A stretch of 64,000 bases of DNA from assembly GCA_028277445.1 (NCBI GenBank), contig JANQGG010000021.1, positions 29,164 to 93,163 of the forward strand. The letters run 5' to 3'. Position numbers and translations under genes: made by a program. Below the pieces are notes generated by a model. The model did not search any database, had not been told where the DNA came from, and saw nothing but the letters and a program-made list of their open reading frames with translations. The stretch comes from Chloroherpetonaceae bacterium. GTDB taxonomy: Bacteria > Bacteroidota > Chlorobiia > Chlorobiales > Chloroherpetonaceae. This document shows positions 53,405 to 61,767 of the stretch, piece after piece (position 1 is the first letter of the stretch; every line of letters begins with the position of its first letter).

Positions 53405-54019
53405 ATGGACCGGGATTCATTAGTTTTGCGGGCCGCCAAACCCATTTTGGAAGAAGGGCTAACCTTCGCCCGCTATCTCGACGAGGCGGCTGAGGGATTC
53501 TTTCATTTTATGATCGGTCCTCGCGTCGAGCATGTAATCGCGACAGCATTTCTCCAGCCGAACCATGATCTGTCCTACCAGAACGTAACTTTCGCGGAGC
53601 ACGAAGGCGCTATAGTTGGAATGGTTTCAGGCTATACCGCCAAGCAGCATCGGGCTTCATCACGTCGACCCTTAAAGGAAGCTGCAGGTAAACGCAATCT
53701 GCGGATGAGGATAGTGTCGTTTCTATTTGCTCCTCTCAAACGAATCATCGACTCAATGAGCGATGGAGATTTCTATATACAAGCCATCGCAGTTAGTAAG
53801 GAACTGCACGGCGGGGGTGTCGGTTCAGTCCTGATGGACTCTCAAGAGAAACAGGCTAGGATGGGCGGATCGACTCGGCTGGCCCTGGATGTTTCCGCCA
53901 AGAACGAAAATGCCCGTAGATTCTACTCAAACCGAGGAATGAGCGTCGAGTCACAGTGGCCCAAGCGGTTGCCCATACGAGCATTGAAGTTCTATCGAAT
54001 GACTAAGATATTAGGATAA
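53405..54019 (+). CDS. GNAT-family N-acetyltransferase
   Basis: This 204-aa protein has the GNAT acetyl-CoA-binding core: I-A-V-S-K-E-L-H-G-G-G-V-G-S-V-L-M, the Q/R-x-x-G-x-G/A pattern at about 138-155, and L-A-L-D-V-S-A-K-N-E-N-A-R-R-F-Y-S-N-R-G-M toward the end. Acetyl acceptor unknown. GNATs are the most usual cargo of integron arrays. GC-richer than the preceding gene, so it probably came from another source. Confidence 0.85.
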   Translation: MDRDSLVLRAAKPILEEGLTFARYLDEAAEGFFHFMIGPRVEHVIATAFLQPNHDLSYQNVTFAEHEGAIVGMVSGYTAKQHRASSRRPLKEAAGKRNLRMRIVSFLFAPLKRIIDSMSDGDFYIQAIAVSKELHGGGVGSVLMDSQEKQARMGGSTRLALDVSAKNENARRFYSNRGMSVESQWPKRLPIRALKFYRMTKILG

Positions 54020-54025
54020 AGGAAC

Positions 54026-54098
54026 GCCGAACAAGGGGATGAAACGCGACCCACAAAAGCTTGACGCTTTTGCCGTCCGCTTATACCCCACGTTATGT
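54026..54098 (+). other. attC-like site 3
   Basis: R'' GCCGAAC (54026-54032), R' GTTATGT (54092-54098); 73 bp. Inner sequence AAAAGCTTGACGCTTTT gives a hairpin around the centre. Confidence 0.8.
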
Positions 54099-54188
54099 TT
54101 TTTAAATCTACAAATATTTAACATCGTGTGATTCCGGGCAACTAATCCTACAGAATGATTAATTTTAAAACTTGGAGGAATTACAAAT

Positions 54189-54779
54189 ATGAAAGCTCTA
54201 GTAGTGCTGGCAAACCCTAACCAAAATTCTTTGACTCATGCAGTAGCAAGAAAAATTTCTGACAGCATATTAAATAGCAATCAATCAAATAGTGTGGAAA
54301 TTGCAGATATAGCCGCAGAGGCGTTTAATCCATGCTATACACAACATGATACATTGGTGTTGCATGGAAAGGCTGAGCCATCGGAAGATGTTCAGGCTGA
54401 ACAACATCGAATTGAGTCCGCCAATACGCTTGTTTTGGTGCATCCTGTCTACTGGTGGTCTTTCCCGGCATTGTTGAAGGGTTGGATTGATCGAGTATTC
54501 ACAAATGGTTGGGCTTATGATGACACATCCAGTGATAAACTCATCAAAAAGCTGGAACACTTGCCCGTCCATATTCTTTCTATTGCTGGGGCTGACATTA
54601 GAACATATGCCCGTCACGGCTATTATGGGGCTATGCGTACACAAATTAACCATGGTATTTTTGGCTATTGTGGTTCTCCTGTACTAACATCAGAGCTTAT
54701 GTTTCAGTCTAACCCTAATGCTTGCCTTGAGGTTGCTGAAACAATTGGCAAAAAAATTTCAGATGCTTATTGGACATAA
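54189..54779 (+). CDS. Flavodoxin-fold NAD(P)H:quinone reductase (Flavodoxin_2 family)
   Basis: This 196-aa protein has the Flavodoxin_2 pattern: K-A-L-V-V-L-A-N-P-N-Q-N-S at the start and the active-site region H-P-V-Y-W-W-S-F-P-A-L-L-K-G-W-I-D-R-V near residue 80. Family members bind FMN or FAD and reduce quinones with NAD(P)H. A strong Shine-Dalgarno site (GGAGGA) lies before the ATG. The 90 bases ahead of it after the attC hold no other gene. Confidence 0.9.
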   Translation: MKALVVLANPNQNSLTHAVARKISDSILNSNQSNSVEIADIAAEAFNPCYTQHDTLVLHGKAEPSEDVQAEQHRIESANTLVLVHPVYWWSFPALLKGWIDRVFTNGWAYDDTSSDKLIKKLEHLPVHILSIAGADIRTYARHGYYGAMRTQINHGIFGYCGSPVLTSELMFQSNPNACLEVAETIGKKISDAYWT

Positions 54780-54789
54780 AACTTTTCAA

Positions 54790-54849
54790 ACATAACAAAT
54801 CAAAGCAGCCGACCGCTAACGCACGCTACAGGATTGAAATCAGTTGATT
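54790..54849 (+). other. attC-like site 4
   Basis: R'' ACATAAC (54790-54796), R' GTTGATT (54843-54849); 60 bp. Arms are partly complementary (CAAATCAAAG against GATT-rich right side). Confidence 0.6.
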
Positions 54850-54916
54850 GGTACTAATTCATCTTGATTTCGACCTTACGGCAAGCTGCCGGGGATCATT
54901 TTATACAAGACACGAT

Positions 54917-55759
54917 ATGACGAGACACAAAGAATCTCAATCACCATTACCCGAAGAAGTTACAGACCACTATGCTTCGGGATATGAAGCGAGTCGCTTG
55001 GAAATTGGACAGGGAAAACTTGAATGCGAACGTTCTCGTGAATTACTCAAGAGGTTTTTACCATCAAGCCCCGCGGTCGTTCTTGATATCGGCGGTGGTC
55101 CAGGTGGTCATGCTTGTTGGCTTGCAGAACTTGGTTATGAAGTGCACCTAATTGATATTGTAGCGCTTCATGTTGAATTAGCCAAACAAGCCTCTCTGCG
55201 ACAACCTGAGACGCCATTAGCCAGTGCAGAGGTTGGTGATGCGTGCGCTCTTTCTTGGGGAGAAAGCACTGCTGATGCGGTTCTTTTGTTCGGCCCTCTC
55301 TATCATCTCACTGACAAGCGAGATCGGGCAAGAGCGTTGTCGGAGGCGTATCGAGTTCTCAAACCCGACGGGATAATCATGGCTGTAGGTATATCACGAT
55401 TTGCTTCAACGTTAGATGGCCTCCGTTCAGAATTCTTGAAAGATCCGGCATTTGTGGATATTGTGAATGGTGATTTGAAAACCGGACACCATCGAAATCC
55501 AACTGGCAAACCTGAATACTTCATGGATACCTACTTTCATCATCCTGAGGAACTACTGACAGAAGTATATGAGGCGGGATTCTCGAACAGCCGCATTTAC
55601 GGCATCGAGGGTCCGTCTTGGTTGGCGCCGGGTCTTGATGACTGGTGGACTATCGAAGTACAACGTACGGAATTGCTTCGTATTGCCCGGGCTTTACAAA
55701 CCGAACCAACTCTATTGGGTATAAGCGCGCACCTGATGGCCGTTGGAACAAAACAATGA
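54917..55759 (+). CDS. Class I SAM-dependent methyltransferase
   Basis: The start at ATG 54917 (M-T-R-H-K-E-S) is preferred to a TTG inside the attC. The 280-aa protein has motif I V-L-D-I-G-G-G-P-G-G-H near residues 54-63, a Glu/Asp-ending second strand (V-H-L-I-D-I), L-L-F-G-P-L-Y-H-L as motif IV-post, and L-K-P-D-G-I-I-M-A-V. The acceptor is unknown. It is a Rossmann-fold methyltransferase of normal length, and its stop lies 4 bases before the next attC. Confidence 0.88.
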   Translation: MTRHKESQSPLPEEVTDHYASGYEASRLEIGQGKLECERSRELLKRFLPSSPAVVLDIGGGPGGHACWLAELGYEVHLIDIVALHVELAKQASLRQPETPLASAEVGDACALSWGESTADAVLLFGPLYHLTDKRDRARALSEAYRVLKPDGIIMAVGISRFASTLDGLRSEFLKDPAFVDIVNGDLKTGHHRNPTGKPEYFMDTYFHHPEELLTEVYEAGFSNSRIYGIEGPSWLAPGLDDWWTIEVQRTELLRIARALQTEPTLLGISAHLMAVGTKQ

Positions 55760-55762
55760 TAG

Positions 55763-55836
55763 GCATAACAAGCGGATCAATTCAGACTCCAAAAAGCTAT
55801 CGCTTTTAGGTGATGGTTATTCGTAGCTTGTTAGCT
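55763..55836 (+). other. attC-like site 5
   Basis: R'' GCATAAC (55763-55769), R' GTTAGCT (55830-55836); 74 bp. Inner AAAAGCTATCGCTTTT forms a small hairpin. Confidence 0.75.
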
Positions 55837-55869
55837 GCAAAACTGGAATATGGCTGTGTCAGAGGAAAT

Positions 55870-56391
55870 ATGAGCTTTTCCATCAACACTAAACGGTTGC
55901 GAATCCGACAGTTTACTGAAGAAGATCTTGAGGATTTTATAAGCTTCATGACAGATCCGGACTCTACCAAATTTCTTGCCTTCGCCGAGGAGCAGAAGAA
56001 TCGTGAAGGAGCAGAGAAGTTGCTTAGGCTTACTATTGAGTCCTATGGATCAGAAACGCCACTGATGGCGTTTGCTGTTGATTGCCATTCAACGGGCAGT
56101 TTTGTGGGGTTCTGTGGCTTGACGCCACGTGAGTGCCGCGATGTCGAGATCATGTACGCGGTGATGTCTGGTGACCGTGGTAAAGGGTATGCTGCTGAAA
56201 TCGTGGCATCACTAGCGCAATACGCAGTGTCGCAACTCGGTTTTCAACGCGTGACTGCCCCTATCTCACCAAAGCATCAAGCTTCCAAGGCCGTGGCTGA
56301 GAAGGCAGGATTTGTAGATCGTGGAATCGTCCAAAGTTCTGAGTTTACTGAAAAGGTACATCTGTTTGTGTTCGAACAATCAAGCAACTAA
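55870..56391 (+). CDS. GNAT acetyltransferase, RimJ/RimL-type
   Basis: Start at 55870 (M-S-F-S-I-N-T-K-R-L-R-I-R-Q-F) follows an AGAGGA box. The 173-aa protein has T-K-R-L-R-I-R at the start, G-F-C-G-L-T in the middle and V-M-S-G-D-R-G-K-G-Y-A-A-E-I-V as the acetyl-CoA-binding motif, then A-V-A-E-K-A-G-F. It fits RimJ/RimL-like acetyltransferases; the acceptor is unknown. The TAA stop overlaps the R'' box of the next attC. Confidence 0.87.
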   Translation: MSFSINTKRLRIRQFTEEDLEDFISFMTDPDSTKFLAFAEEQKNREGAEKLLRLTIESYGSETPLMAFAVDCHSTGSFVGFCGLTPRECRDVEIMYAVMSGDRGKGYAAEIVASLAQYAVSQLGFQRVTAPISPKHQASKAVAEKAGFVDRGIVQSSEFTEKVHLFVFEQSSN

Positions 56392-56480
56392 CAAATTTTT
56401 GCAGTGGACGTTTGACTCGCCGCCCATTTTTGCTGCTGCAAAAACGGTCATATCAACGCCGCTGAACTCAGGGGTTATAC
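56386..56480 (+). other. attC-like site 6
   Basis: R'' AACTAAC (56386-56392), R' GTTATAC (56474-56480); 95 bp. Inner TTTTTGCAG and CTGCAAAAA are perfect 9-bp inverted arms. Confidence 0.82.
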
Positions 56481-56508
56481 CTGAAACAATCTAAAAAAGG
56501 GGATCATT

Positions 56509-57291
56509 ATGGACAATGTGCTTTATGAAAAACGAGACAGAATTGGTTATGTTACCTTGAATCGCCCGGAAACCCTCAATGCACTCGATGATAATCTGAA
56601 TAGTGAACTTTGGGAGATATGGGCAGATTTCTCGAACGATGATTCTTTGGATGTTGCTATACTCACAGGAGCAGGCAAAGCATTTTGTTCAGGAGCAGAC
56701 CTTAAGACTTTTATTCCCAAATGGGAAAAGTCGAATATGCTGGATGTACGGAGGAACGTTCCAACCGGCATTGGGGGTGGAATTACTAGAGGACAACATA
56801 AGATAAATAAGCCCATTATAGCTGCAATTAATGGCCTTGCAATTGGGGGTGGTTTCGAGTTAGCTTTGGCCTGTGACATTCGTATCGCTTCAGAAAAAGC
56901 CAAATTTGGTGTATTTGAAGTTCGCTATGGCCTTCATCAAGGTGACGGAGGTATTGTCAGGTTAATTGCGATTGCAGGCCTCGCAACCGCATTAGAACTT
57001 ACTCTAACTGGTCGCGAAGTCTCTGCGGAAGATGCCTACCGGCTACGCCTTGTAAATGAGGTTGTACCGCACGAGAACCTTATGGAGACGGCAGAGCAGT
57101 ATGCGTCAATGATCATGAAAAACAGCCAACAAGCAATAATATCTGCCAAGGAAACGATCCTTGATTTGGTTGGTCGCACACTGGATGACGCACTTCGTCT
57201 TGAGACTCTTAATGCTTATTCTAATTTGGGAGATTTCACGGAAGCCAGGGAGCGGCTATCACAATTTTATTCAAAGGGAAAAGCAAGATAG
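56509..57291 (+). CDS. Enoyl-CoA hydratase/isomerase (crotonase fold)
   Basis: This 260-aa protein has the crotonase marks: V-T-L-N-R-P-E-T-L-N-A-L near residue 15, A-F-C-S-G-A-D-L-K as oxyanion-loop 1 and A-I-G-G-G-F-E-L-A-L-A-C-D near 112-124, with R-L-V-N-E-V-V-P near 180. The catalytic Glu positions are compatible with hydratase activity, but isomerase or other crotonase roles are not excluded. A G-rich Shine-Dalgarno site is present. It is one of the metabolic cargo genes of the array. Confidence 0.9.
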   Translation: MDNVLYEKRDRIGYVTLNRPETLNALDDNLNSELWEIWADFSNDDSLDVAILTGAGKAFCSGADLKTFIPKWEKSNMLDVRRNVPTGIGGGITRGQHKINKPIIAAINGLAIGGGFELALACDIRIASEKAKFGVFEVRYGLHQGDGGIVRLIAIAGLATALELTLTGREVSAEDAYRLRLVNEVVPHENLMETAEQYASMIMKNSQQAIISAKETILDLVGRTLDDALRLETLNAYSNLGDFTEARERLSQFYSKGKAR

Positions 57292-57294
57292 AAG

Positions 57295-57326
57295 GCATAA
57301 CAAAAGTTTAAACACCGACGTTGAAC
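57295..57326 (+). other. Short attC-like junction
   Basis: R'' GCATAAC (57295-57301) and R' GTTGAAC (57320-57326) are only 32 bp apart end to end, well below the usual attC length. A second shortened junction between cassettes. Confidence 0.5.
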
Positions 57327-57338
57327 AGGAAAAGATCA

Positions 57339-57821
57339 GTGAATATCACAAAACCGAATCGGAAAAAACACAGCTACGTGCAGCAACTGAATGCTCCGCG
57401 CGAACAAGTCTTTCCTCTACTATGCCCGGTGCTTGAGGTGGAATGGGTTCCAGGCTGGTTGCCAGAGAAGGTGATTTCCCAAACGGGTGTCTGTGAGCAA
57501 GACTGCATATTCCTCACACCACCCGAGATTCCCACCGAGCCTGAAAACGCTATTTGGATCGTGACAAAACATGATCCCGAAAACTTTTCTCTTGAAATGT
57601 ATAAGGTGGTGCCAGGGCACACCGTTTCTAAGCTAGAGATATCGCTCGAGAGTAACTCCGCCACTAGTACAGCCGCAACAGTTTCGTACGAGTTAACGGC
57701 CATTGGAAAGAAGGGCGAACAATTCATCGAGGAATTTACTGAAACGTGGTACGAGAACTTCATGCTTGAATGGGAAACACAGTTGAATCACTACTTAGAA
57801 ACGGGCAAGAAAATTGCCTAA
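57339..57821 (+). CDS. SRPBCC-fold (START-like) protein
   Basis: The GTG start at 57339 has an AGGA box at 57327; a TTG at 57321 lies in the junction and is less likely. The protein of about 160 aa opens H-S-Y-V-Q-Q-L-N-A-P-R-E-Q-V-F-P-L-L-C-P-V, the usual SRPBCC first strand and helix, and later has F-T-E-T-W-Y-E-N-F and a final helix. SRPBCC proteins bind hydrophobic ligands. The stop codon overlaps the R'' box GCCTAAC (57816-57822) of a degenerate site. Confidence 0.7.
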   Translation: MNITKPNRKKHSYVQQLNAPREQVFPLLCPVLEVEWVPGWLPEKVISQTGVCEQDCIFLTPPEIPTEPENAIWIVTKHDPENFSLEMYKVVPGHTVSKLEISLESNSATSTAATVSYELTAIGKKGEQFIEEFTETWYENFMLEWETQLNHYLETGKKIA

Positions 57822-58054
57822 CGAGTGCCTCCAGCCCATCGCTAACGCAACAGTCATTTCCACTTGCATTGTATGATCATATTTACCTTTCTACAGTGCA
57901 TGGTGTAAGCTTTTTTAGCTGTTTAGAGAATTATTGGTATCTATCCTCATTTCACCTTGTTCCTTGGATCGTGTTTCCTTCAATAAGGTTCATACTTTCT
58001 AAAAAGAATATCCACAAGTAATTCAAAACGTTTATTTTCCAACAACTTTTTTCA
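57816..58054. other. Degenerate attC left half and spacer
   Basis: Only the left box GCCTAAC (57816-57822) and CCAGCCCATCGCTAACGC can be recognised. No right GTT box with a matching arm is visible; a GTTTAGA at about 57920 is a poor candidate. The remaining stretch has no supported gene. Confidence 0.4.
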
Positions 58055-58108
58055 GTGGAACACTCTTTGCGACCTGCTGAGAATGAGCGATATATTTTGA
58101 GATTCGAA

Positions 58109-59176
58109 ATGCCAAAATCAATGGGAAACACTACATATGATGTAATAATAGTAGGCGCTGGACCAGCAGGTTGCATGACTGCTATTCTTTTATCCGATGT
58201 TTTTAACGTCCTTATTATTGAACGTCAAAAACTGCCACGTAGCAAATCATGTTCAGGAATTTTAATAGAAAAGTCTGTTAAATTGATTCGTGAATACGTT
58301 GGCGAAATACCCGAATATGTTCAATGCATCCCTAGAAAAACAACAGGTTTGTCTGTGACAACATCTTCAGATACATTCGATTTCAGTGATAATGGACTGA
58401 ATATCATTAGAGCGGAATTCGATTATTGGCTGACGAAAGAGGCTCAAAAAAAGGAAGCAGAAGTAATAGAGGAAGCGAACATATCAGGAATTCGACGAGG
58501 AAAAAATATTACAGTGGAGGTTTATCAAGGACAAGATGTTCGAGAATTAGAAACGAAATTACTGATTGCTTGCGATGGTATAAACGGTTGTTCGCGAAGG
58601 TTATTAGGCGTAGTCAAGCAAAAGAAAGTGATCACGTATCAAAAGTTTTACAAAGGAACCATTGATATGGATGCCACAAAATTTTATGCATACACATCGC
58701 CTGAATTTTCAAAATATGATGCATGGATAAATTCAAAAGATGGCATGCTCGTTATAGGGGTGATAGCAGAAAAAAAAACAGAAGCGCAACATTATCATGA
58801 AAAATTCATTGAATTTCTGATTAAAACGAAAAATCTAAGAATATCAAGGGAAGTTGATGAAGAAATTTGGTTTCTACCGTTGGTTGTTCCTGAACCAGAT
58901 TTGGTATTCAATAATGATAATATCTTTTTTGCAGGTGAAGCTGCAGGCCTTTTGAACCCCTTTGGAGAAGGTATTTCGCTCGCACTATCAAGTGCAATAG
59001 CCTTAGCCGGATCGTGTAAAATGCATAAACACAAGCTATCTCAGTATGATTCTATTGCAGATGGCTACAAAAATTTAATGAGCAAAGAATTGGCTTATAT
59101 GAAAAGACAATGGGACTTTCTCATGCGCTTTGCGCCAGAATTTCAGCATAACATAAAAAATTTAAGAGGAATATAA
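58109..59176 (+). CDS. FAD-dependent oxidoreductase, geranylgeranyl-reductase-like
   Basis: The ATG at 58109 gives about 355 aa; a GTG at 58055 and an ATG at 58121 are alternatives. The dinucleotide-binding motif D-V-I-I-V-G-A-G-P-A-G is at the start, followed by a PHBH/GGR-like C-S-G motif (K-S-C-S-G-I-L), the L-I-A-C-D-G-I-N-G strand and F-F-A-G-E-A-A-G-L-L-N-P-F-G-E-G-I. These fit geranylgeranyl-reductase/monooxygenase flavoproteins; the substrate is unknown. AT-rich gene. Confidence 0.83.
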   Translation: MPKSMGNTTYDVIIVGAGPAGCMTAILLSDVFNVLIIERQKLPRSKSCSGILIEKSVKLIREYVGEIPEYVQCIPRKTTGLSVTTSSDTFDFSDNGLNIIRAEFDYWLTKEAQKKEAEVIEEANISGIRRGKNITVEVYQGQDVRELETKLLIACDGINGCSRRLLGVVKQKKVITYQKFYKGTIDMDATKFYAYTSPEFSKYDAWINSKDGMLVIGVIAEKKTEAQHYHEKFIEFLIKTKNLRISREVDEEIWFLPLVVPEPDLVFNNDNIFFAGEAAGLLNPFGEGISLALSSAIALAGSCKMHKHKLSQYDSIADGYKNLMSKELAYMKRQWDFLMRFAPEFQHNIKNLRGI

Positions 59177-59227
59177 CAAGTCACTGCACCAGATCGCTGA
59201 CACGCCTGGTGAGTTGTTACGTTATAT
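59171..59227 (+). other. attC-like site 7
   Basis: R'' ATATAAC (59171-59177), R' GTTATAT (59221-59227); 57 bp. Inner CCAG...CTGG arms. The stop of the flavoprotein gene overlaps R''. Confidence 0.75.
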
Positions 59228-59238
59228 GTGAGGAACAA

Positions 59239-59496
59239 ATGAGAGAGCACGTCAACGAATTCGCTATGGCGATGGAGTCCAAGCTAAAAAAGCATGATGA
59301 TGAACGTGGAAAAGCTGGGTGGCTTAATGATGAGACAAATATCAGGTATTTAGTTGATTGTTTGAATCAAGAGGTATTTGAGGCCAAGGCTGCTTTTAAT
59401 GATTGCAATCCTGAATTTTTGGCCACTGAGTGTGTTGACATTGCTAATTTCGCAATGATGATCCGTAGCCGCATTCTGAGGAGTAATCATGGATAA
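59239..59496 (+). CDS. MazG-like nucleotide pyrophosphohydrolase-type protein
   Basis: The ATG at 59239 follows GAGG and gives 85 aa; an upstream frame begins inside the attC. The chain has N-Q-E-V-F-E-A-K (E-x-x-E) and A-T-E-C-V-D-I-A-N-F (E-x-x-D), the metal-binding pattern of all-alpha MazG-like enzymes, which hydrolyse NTPs to NMP and PPi. Its stop codon overlaps the next gene by 8 bases, so the two are one translational unit. Confidence 0.7.
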   Translation: MREHVNEFAMAMESKLKKHDDERGKAGWLNDETNIRYLVDCLNQEVFEAKAAFNDCNPEFLATECVDIANFAMMIRSRILRSNHG

Positions 59497-59746
59497 CAAG
59501 TTGCTAAAAGCAAAGAAAGCCGCTGAGAAAGCACGTAAAGCGCTGGATTCCGCAGAAGCTACGAAAAAAGAAATATTTCCAAAGGGATCGGAGGTTTTCT
59601 TTCATCGAGGGAACATGATTGAGGCCGCTCCCGCAACGGTTTTGTGGGCGAACATTGATTTTGGGTGGGGCCGCCTACGGGTGAAAAATCAATATACCGA
59701 CAAAGAACGGAATATTGCGCTGAGTGATGTGATCGAAATCATATAA
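59489..59746 (+). CDS. Unknown 85-aa protein, second gene of the MazG-like cassette
   Basis: I do not recognise this protein. A Lys/Ala-rich helix (1-30) is followed by a beta-type domain with V-F-F-H-R-G-N-M-I and W-G-R-L-R-V-K. Its ATG overlaps the MazG-like gene and its stop overlaps the next attC box, so it belongs to the same cassette. It may bind nucleic acid or pair with the MazG-like protein; both are guesses. Confidence 0.65.
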   Translation: MDNKLLKAKKAAEKARKALDSAEATKKEIFPKGSEVFFHRGNMIEAAPATVLWANIDFGWGRLRVKNQYTDKERNIALSDVIEII

Positions 59747-59845
59747 CAACGCAGTAGAGAGGGATCAAAAAAAAGGCGGGCCGCTGATAGGTAACCTGAA
59801 ACTCCGAGGTGCCTTTTTTGGCCCCTCACTGCGCAACCGTTAGGT
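59741..59845 (+). other. attC-like site 8
   Basis: R'' ATATAAC (59741-59747), R' GTTAGGT (59839-59845); 105 bp. The arms AACGCAGTAGAGAGGG and CCCCTCACTGCGCAACC are clearly complementary with a bulge, and an inner AAAAAAGGC/GCCTTTTTT stem is present. Confidence 0.88.
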
Positions 59846-59882
59846 GTACACAGTCAAATACAATGACCGGTAGGAATTATTA

Positions 59883-60800
59883 ATGAAAAACAGATTTGAA
59901 GAAGTTCAAAGCTTATATGATTTGGCTAAACAGCAGATCAATCAGCTGGAAATCATGGGTGAGGGGTTAAGTATCCCTGCAATTAATGAACTTCGTTATG
60001 CTGGTGAACATATTCTAAAAGCCTCTACAGCTGATACTGATGAGATAAAGAAAGATCAACTGCTAAGAGCAGAAAAGCACTGTTGGCGTGCAATTCATGA
60101 TGGTGTTGAGTTAGGGAGTATTATTGCTCTCAAAAAACTAAAGGAGTTCCAAGAAGACTATAAGGGGCTACCCGTAACAGAATATATACCAGAATACCAA
60201 GAAATTCTTGGCTTGGCTTCGAGGCTCCAAAACCTTCTTGCACATGGCGAAAAAATTGAACCGCAGGAATATTACCATCAGGTAAACCAGTATTTACCTG
60301 AACTGATGGATAAACTGTCGGTTGTTGAGCGTACTCGGGATATATTGCACAAAGAGCTGAAATCTAAACAACAAGCCACAAAAAGTTGGTTGTTTGTGGT
60401 TTTTCTTTCAATAGCCGTATCAGTCTTTTCAGCGTTTATATACGAATTTGAATTCTTTCAGCAGGAAAAAGAACCAACTATCCAATCAGAAATAGACAAT
60501 CTTGCTGAAGTTCAAAAATCACTTTCAAATTTACAAAGTTATGTTTCTTCCCAGCAAAGCAGACTCAACAATATAAATGCTGACATCAGTAATCTAACTC
60601 ATAAGCGTGAAGAGCTAGAAAAAGCAGTAAATGTTAGTGAAGAGGCATTGCATCGGGTGTTGCAAACCTATGAGTCCAACCAGTCGGTGTTTTCTGTAAT
60701 AGAAATTGGAGTTACGTTTTTAGTTGGTAGCTTATCAAGCTTCTTTGTTGTTTTGTTTGTAAGCTTCTTGAAGAGAAGGCGGCTAATTGAAAATACCTAA
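59883..60800 (+). CDS. Unknown membrane protein with two TM segments and coiled coil
   Basis: This 305-aa protein has a helical cytosolic part (1-165), a TM segment at about 169-189 (F-V-V-F-L-S-I-A-V-S-V-F), a coiled coil (200-265) and a second TM segment near 276-297. No catalytic motif is seen. Such two-TM coiled-coil proteins occur in defence islands and cassette arrays but I cannot assign a function. Its stop TAA overlaps the R'' box of the next attC. Confidence 0.65.
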   Translation: MKNRFEEVQSLYDLAKQQINQLEIMGEGLSIPAINELRYAGEHILKASTADTDEIKKDQLLRAEKHCWRAIHDGVELGSIIALKKLKEFQEDYKGLPVTEYIPEYQEILGLASRLQNLLAHGEKIEPQEYYHQVNQYLPELMDKLSVVERTRDILHKELKSKQQATKSWLFVVFLSIAVSVFSAFIYEFEFFQQEKEPTIQSEIDNLAEVQKSLSNLQSYVSSQQSRLNNINADISNLTHKREELEKAVNVSEEALHRVLQTYESNQSVFSVIEIGVTFLVGSLSSFFVVLFVSFLKRRRLIENT

Positions 60801-60869
60801 CCAAAAAATTAACTTAGCGCCTACAGCTCCGGACGCTCGTGCCTCACGCCGGTTATGTTGGTGTTAGAA
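60795..60869 (+). other. attC-like site 9
   Basis: R'' ACCTAAC (60795-60801), R' GTTAGAA (60863-60869) or GTTATGT (60852-60858); about 64-75 bp. The exact right boundary is uncertain. Confidence 0.65.
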
Positions 60870-60882
60870 GCCAAAGGAAGAT

Positions 60883-61677
60883 ATGAGCATGAAAAAAGTC
60901 CCTTGGGGGCCAATAAGATCCTCACTTACGGAAAATTTTTCCTTTGGTGATATAAAGCAAATCGTTGGGTATGCTGATATTGATATGTCAAAACTGGCAC
61001 ACTTGGAACAAAAATCACAGGGAGGCGCATCAAAGTCGCAATTGCTGAGTGCAATTGATACACAGATTGGCTCAATGGATGCTGAGTCAGTTGGTGTCGT
61101 TGCTTCAATTTGCTGTGAAGAGATGCTGCGGCGGAAACCAAGCCTAATACCAGAGTTGGAACGAGTTCTATCCAGGGTGGGTTGGAAGTTTTCGGGATCT
61201 GAGATATTGCCGGTAGAAATATTTGATGTATCAGAGCTAAAGGACATACCTGAGAACGCGCATGAGGATATTCTAAAAGCCGCAAGCAGATTGAGAGACG
61301 GTGATTTAAGTGGATCACTCTCAGCTTCTTGCGGAGCGCTAGATTCAGTTACCGGCTCAATATATCAAGAGTTTGGCCTTGGCGATCCGAATAAAGCTTC
61401 ATTCCAAGAAAGGATTAAGAAATCTATTGATGCCATTGGTGCCAAGGATCAGCTAATTAAAGAGCTTCAAGAAATTGGTTGGAGTGAACCGGATTTTAGG
61501 CCATTGTCTTCTAATTTGGAGGGCTCCCTGAACCAAGCGGCATTTGTAATGCAGAAATTGAGATCGAACATGGGTGACGTACATGGGACAAAGCCAGTAA
61601 TTTCCGCGCTTGTCTATGATTCCATAAAATGGTCTCTGTTGTTGCTAAGAGTTTTGGTGACTCGCAATGGCTTCTAA
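60883..61677 (+). CDS. Abi_C-type abortive-infection protein (HEPN-like)
   Basis: This 264-aa protein has a helical N-terminal region and a C-terminal Abi_C-like region (about 140-260) with D-L-S-G-S-L-S-A-S-C-G-A-L-D-S-V, the R-S-N-M-G-D-V-H-G motif (Arg227-His234) and a final helix. The R-x6-H spacing matches the HEPN RNase motif. In the family these proteins stop phage growth by cleaving RNA or killing the host. The stop codon overlaps the next attC box. Good evidence for a defence cassette, but activity is inferred. Confidence 0.78.
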   Translation: MSMKKVPWGPIRSSLTENFSFGDIKQIVGYADIDMSKLAHLEQKSQGGASKSQLLSAIDTQIGSMDAESVGVVASICCEEMLRRKPSLIPELERVLSRVGWKFSGSEILPVEIFDVSELKDIPENAHEDILKAASRLRDGDLSGSLSASCGALDSVTGSIYQEFGLGDPNKASFQERIKKSIDAIGAKDQLIKELQEIGWSEPDFRPLSSNLEGSLNQAAFVMQKLRSNMGDVHGTKPVISALVYDSIKWSLLLLRVLVTRNGF

Positions 61678-61743
61678 CAATTTGCTGCACACGGAAAAAT
61701 TACTCGCTGCGCTCGCAATATTCCGGTGAGCCTCACGTTATGT
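61672..61743 (+). other. attC-like site 10
   Basis: R'' TTCTAAC (61672-61678), R' GTTATGT (61737-61743); 72 bp. CACACGG and CCGGTGAG arms pair in part. Confidence 0.78.
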
Positions 61744-61767
61744 TTATAAGGTTTCAAGCGCACACCA

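Noticed and set aside
57161..57436. 91-codon ORF across the crotonase gene end and short junction
   Set aside because: It overlaps two well-supported genes in another frame.
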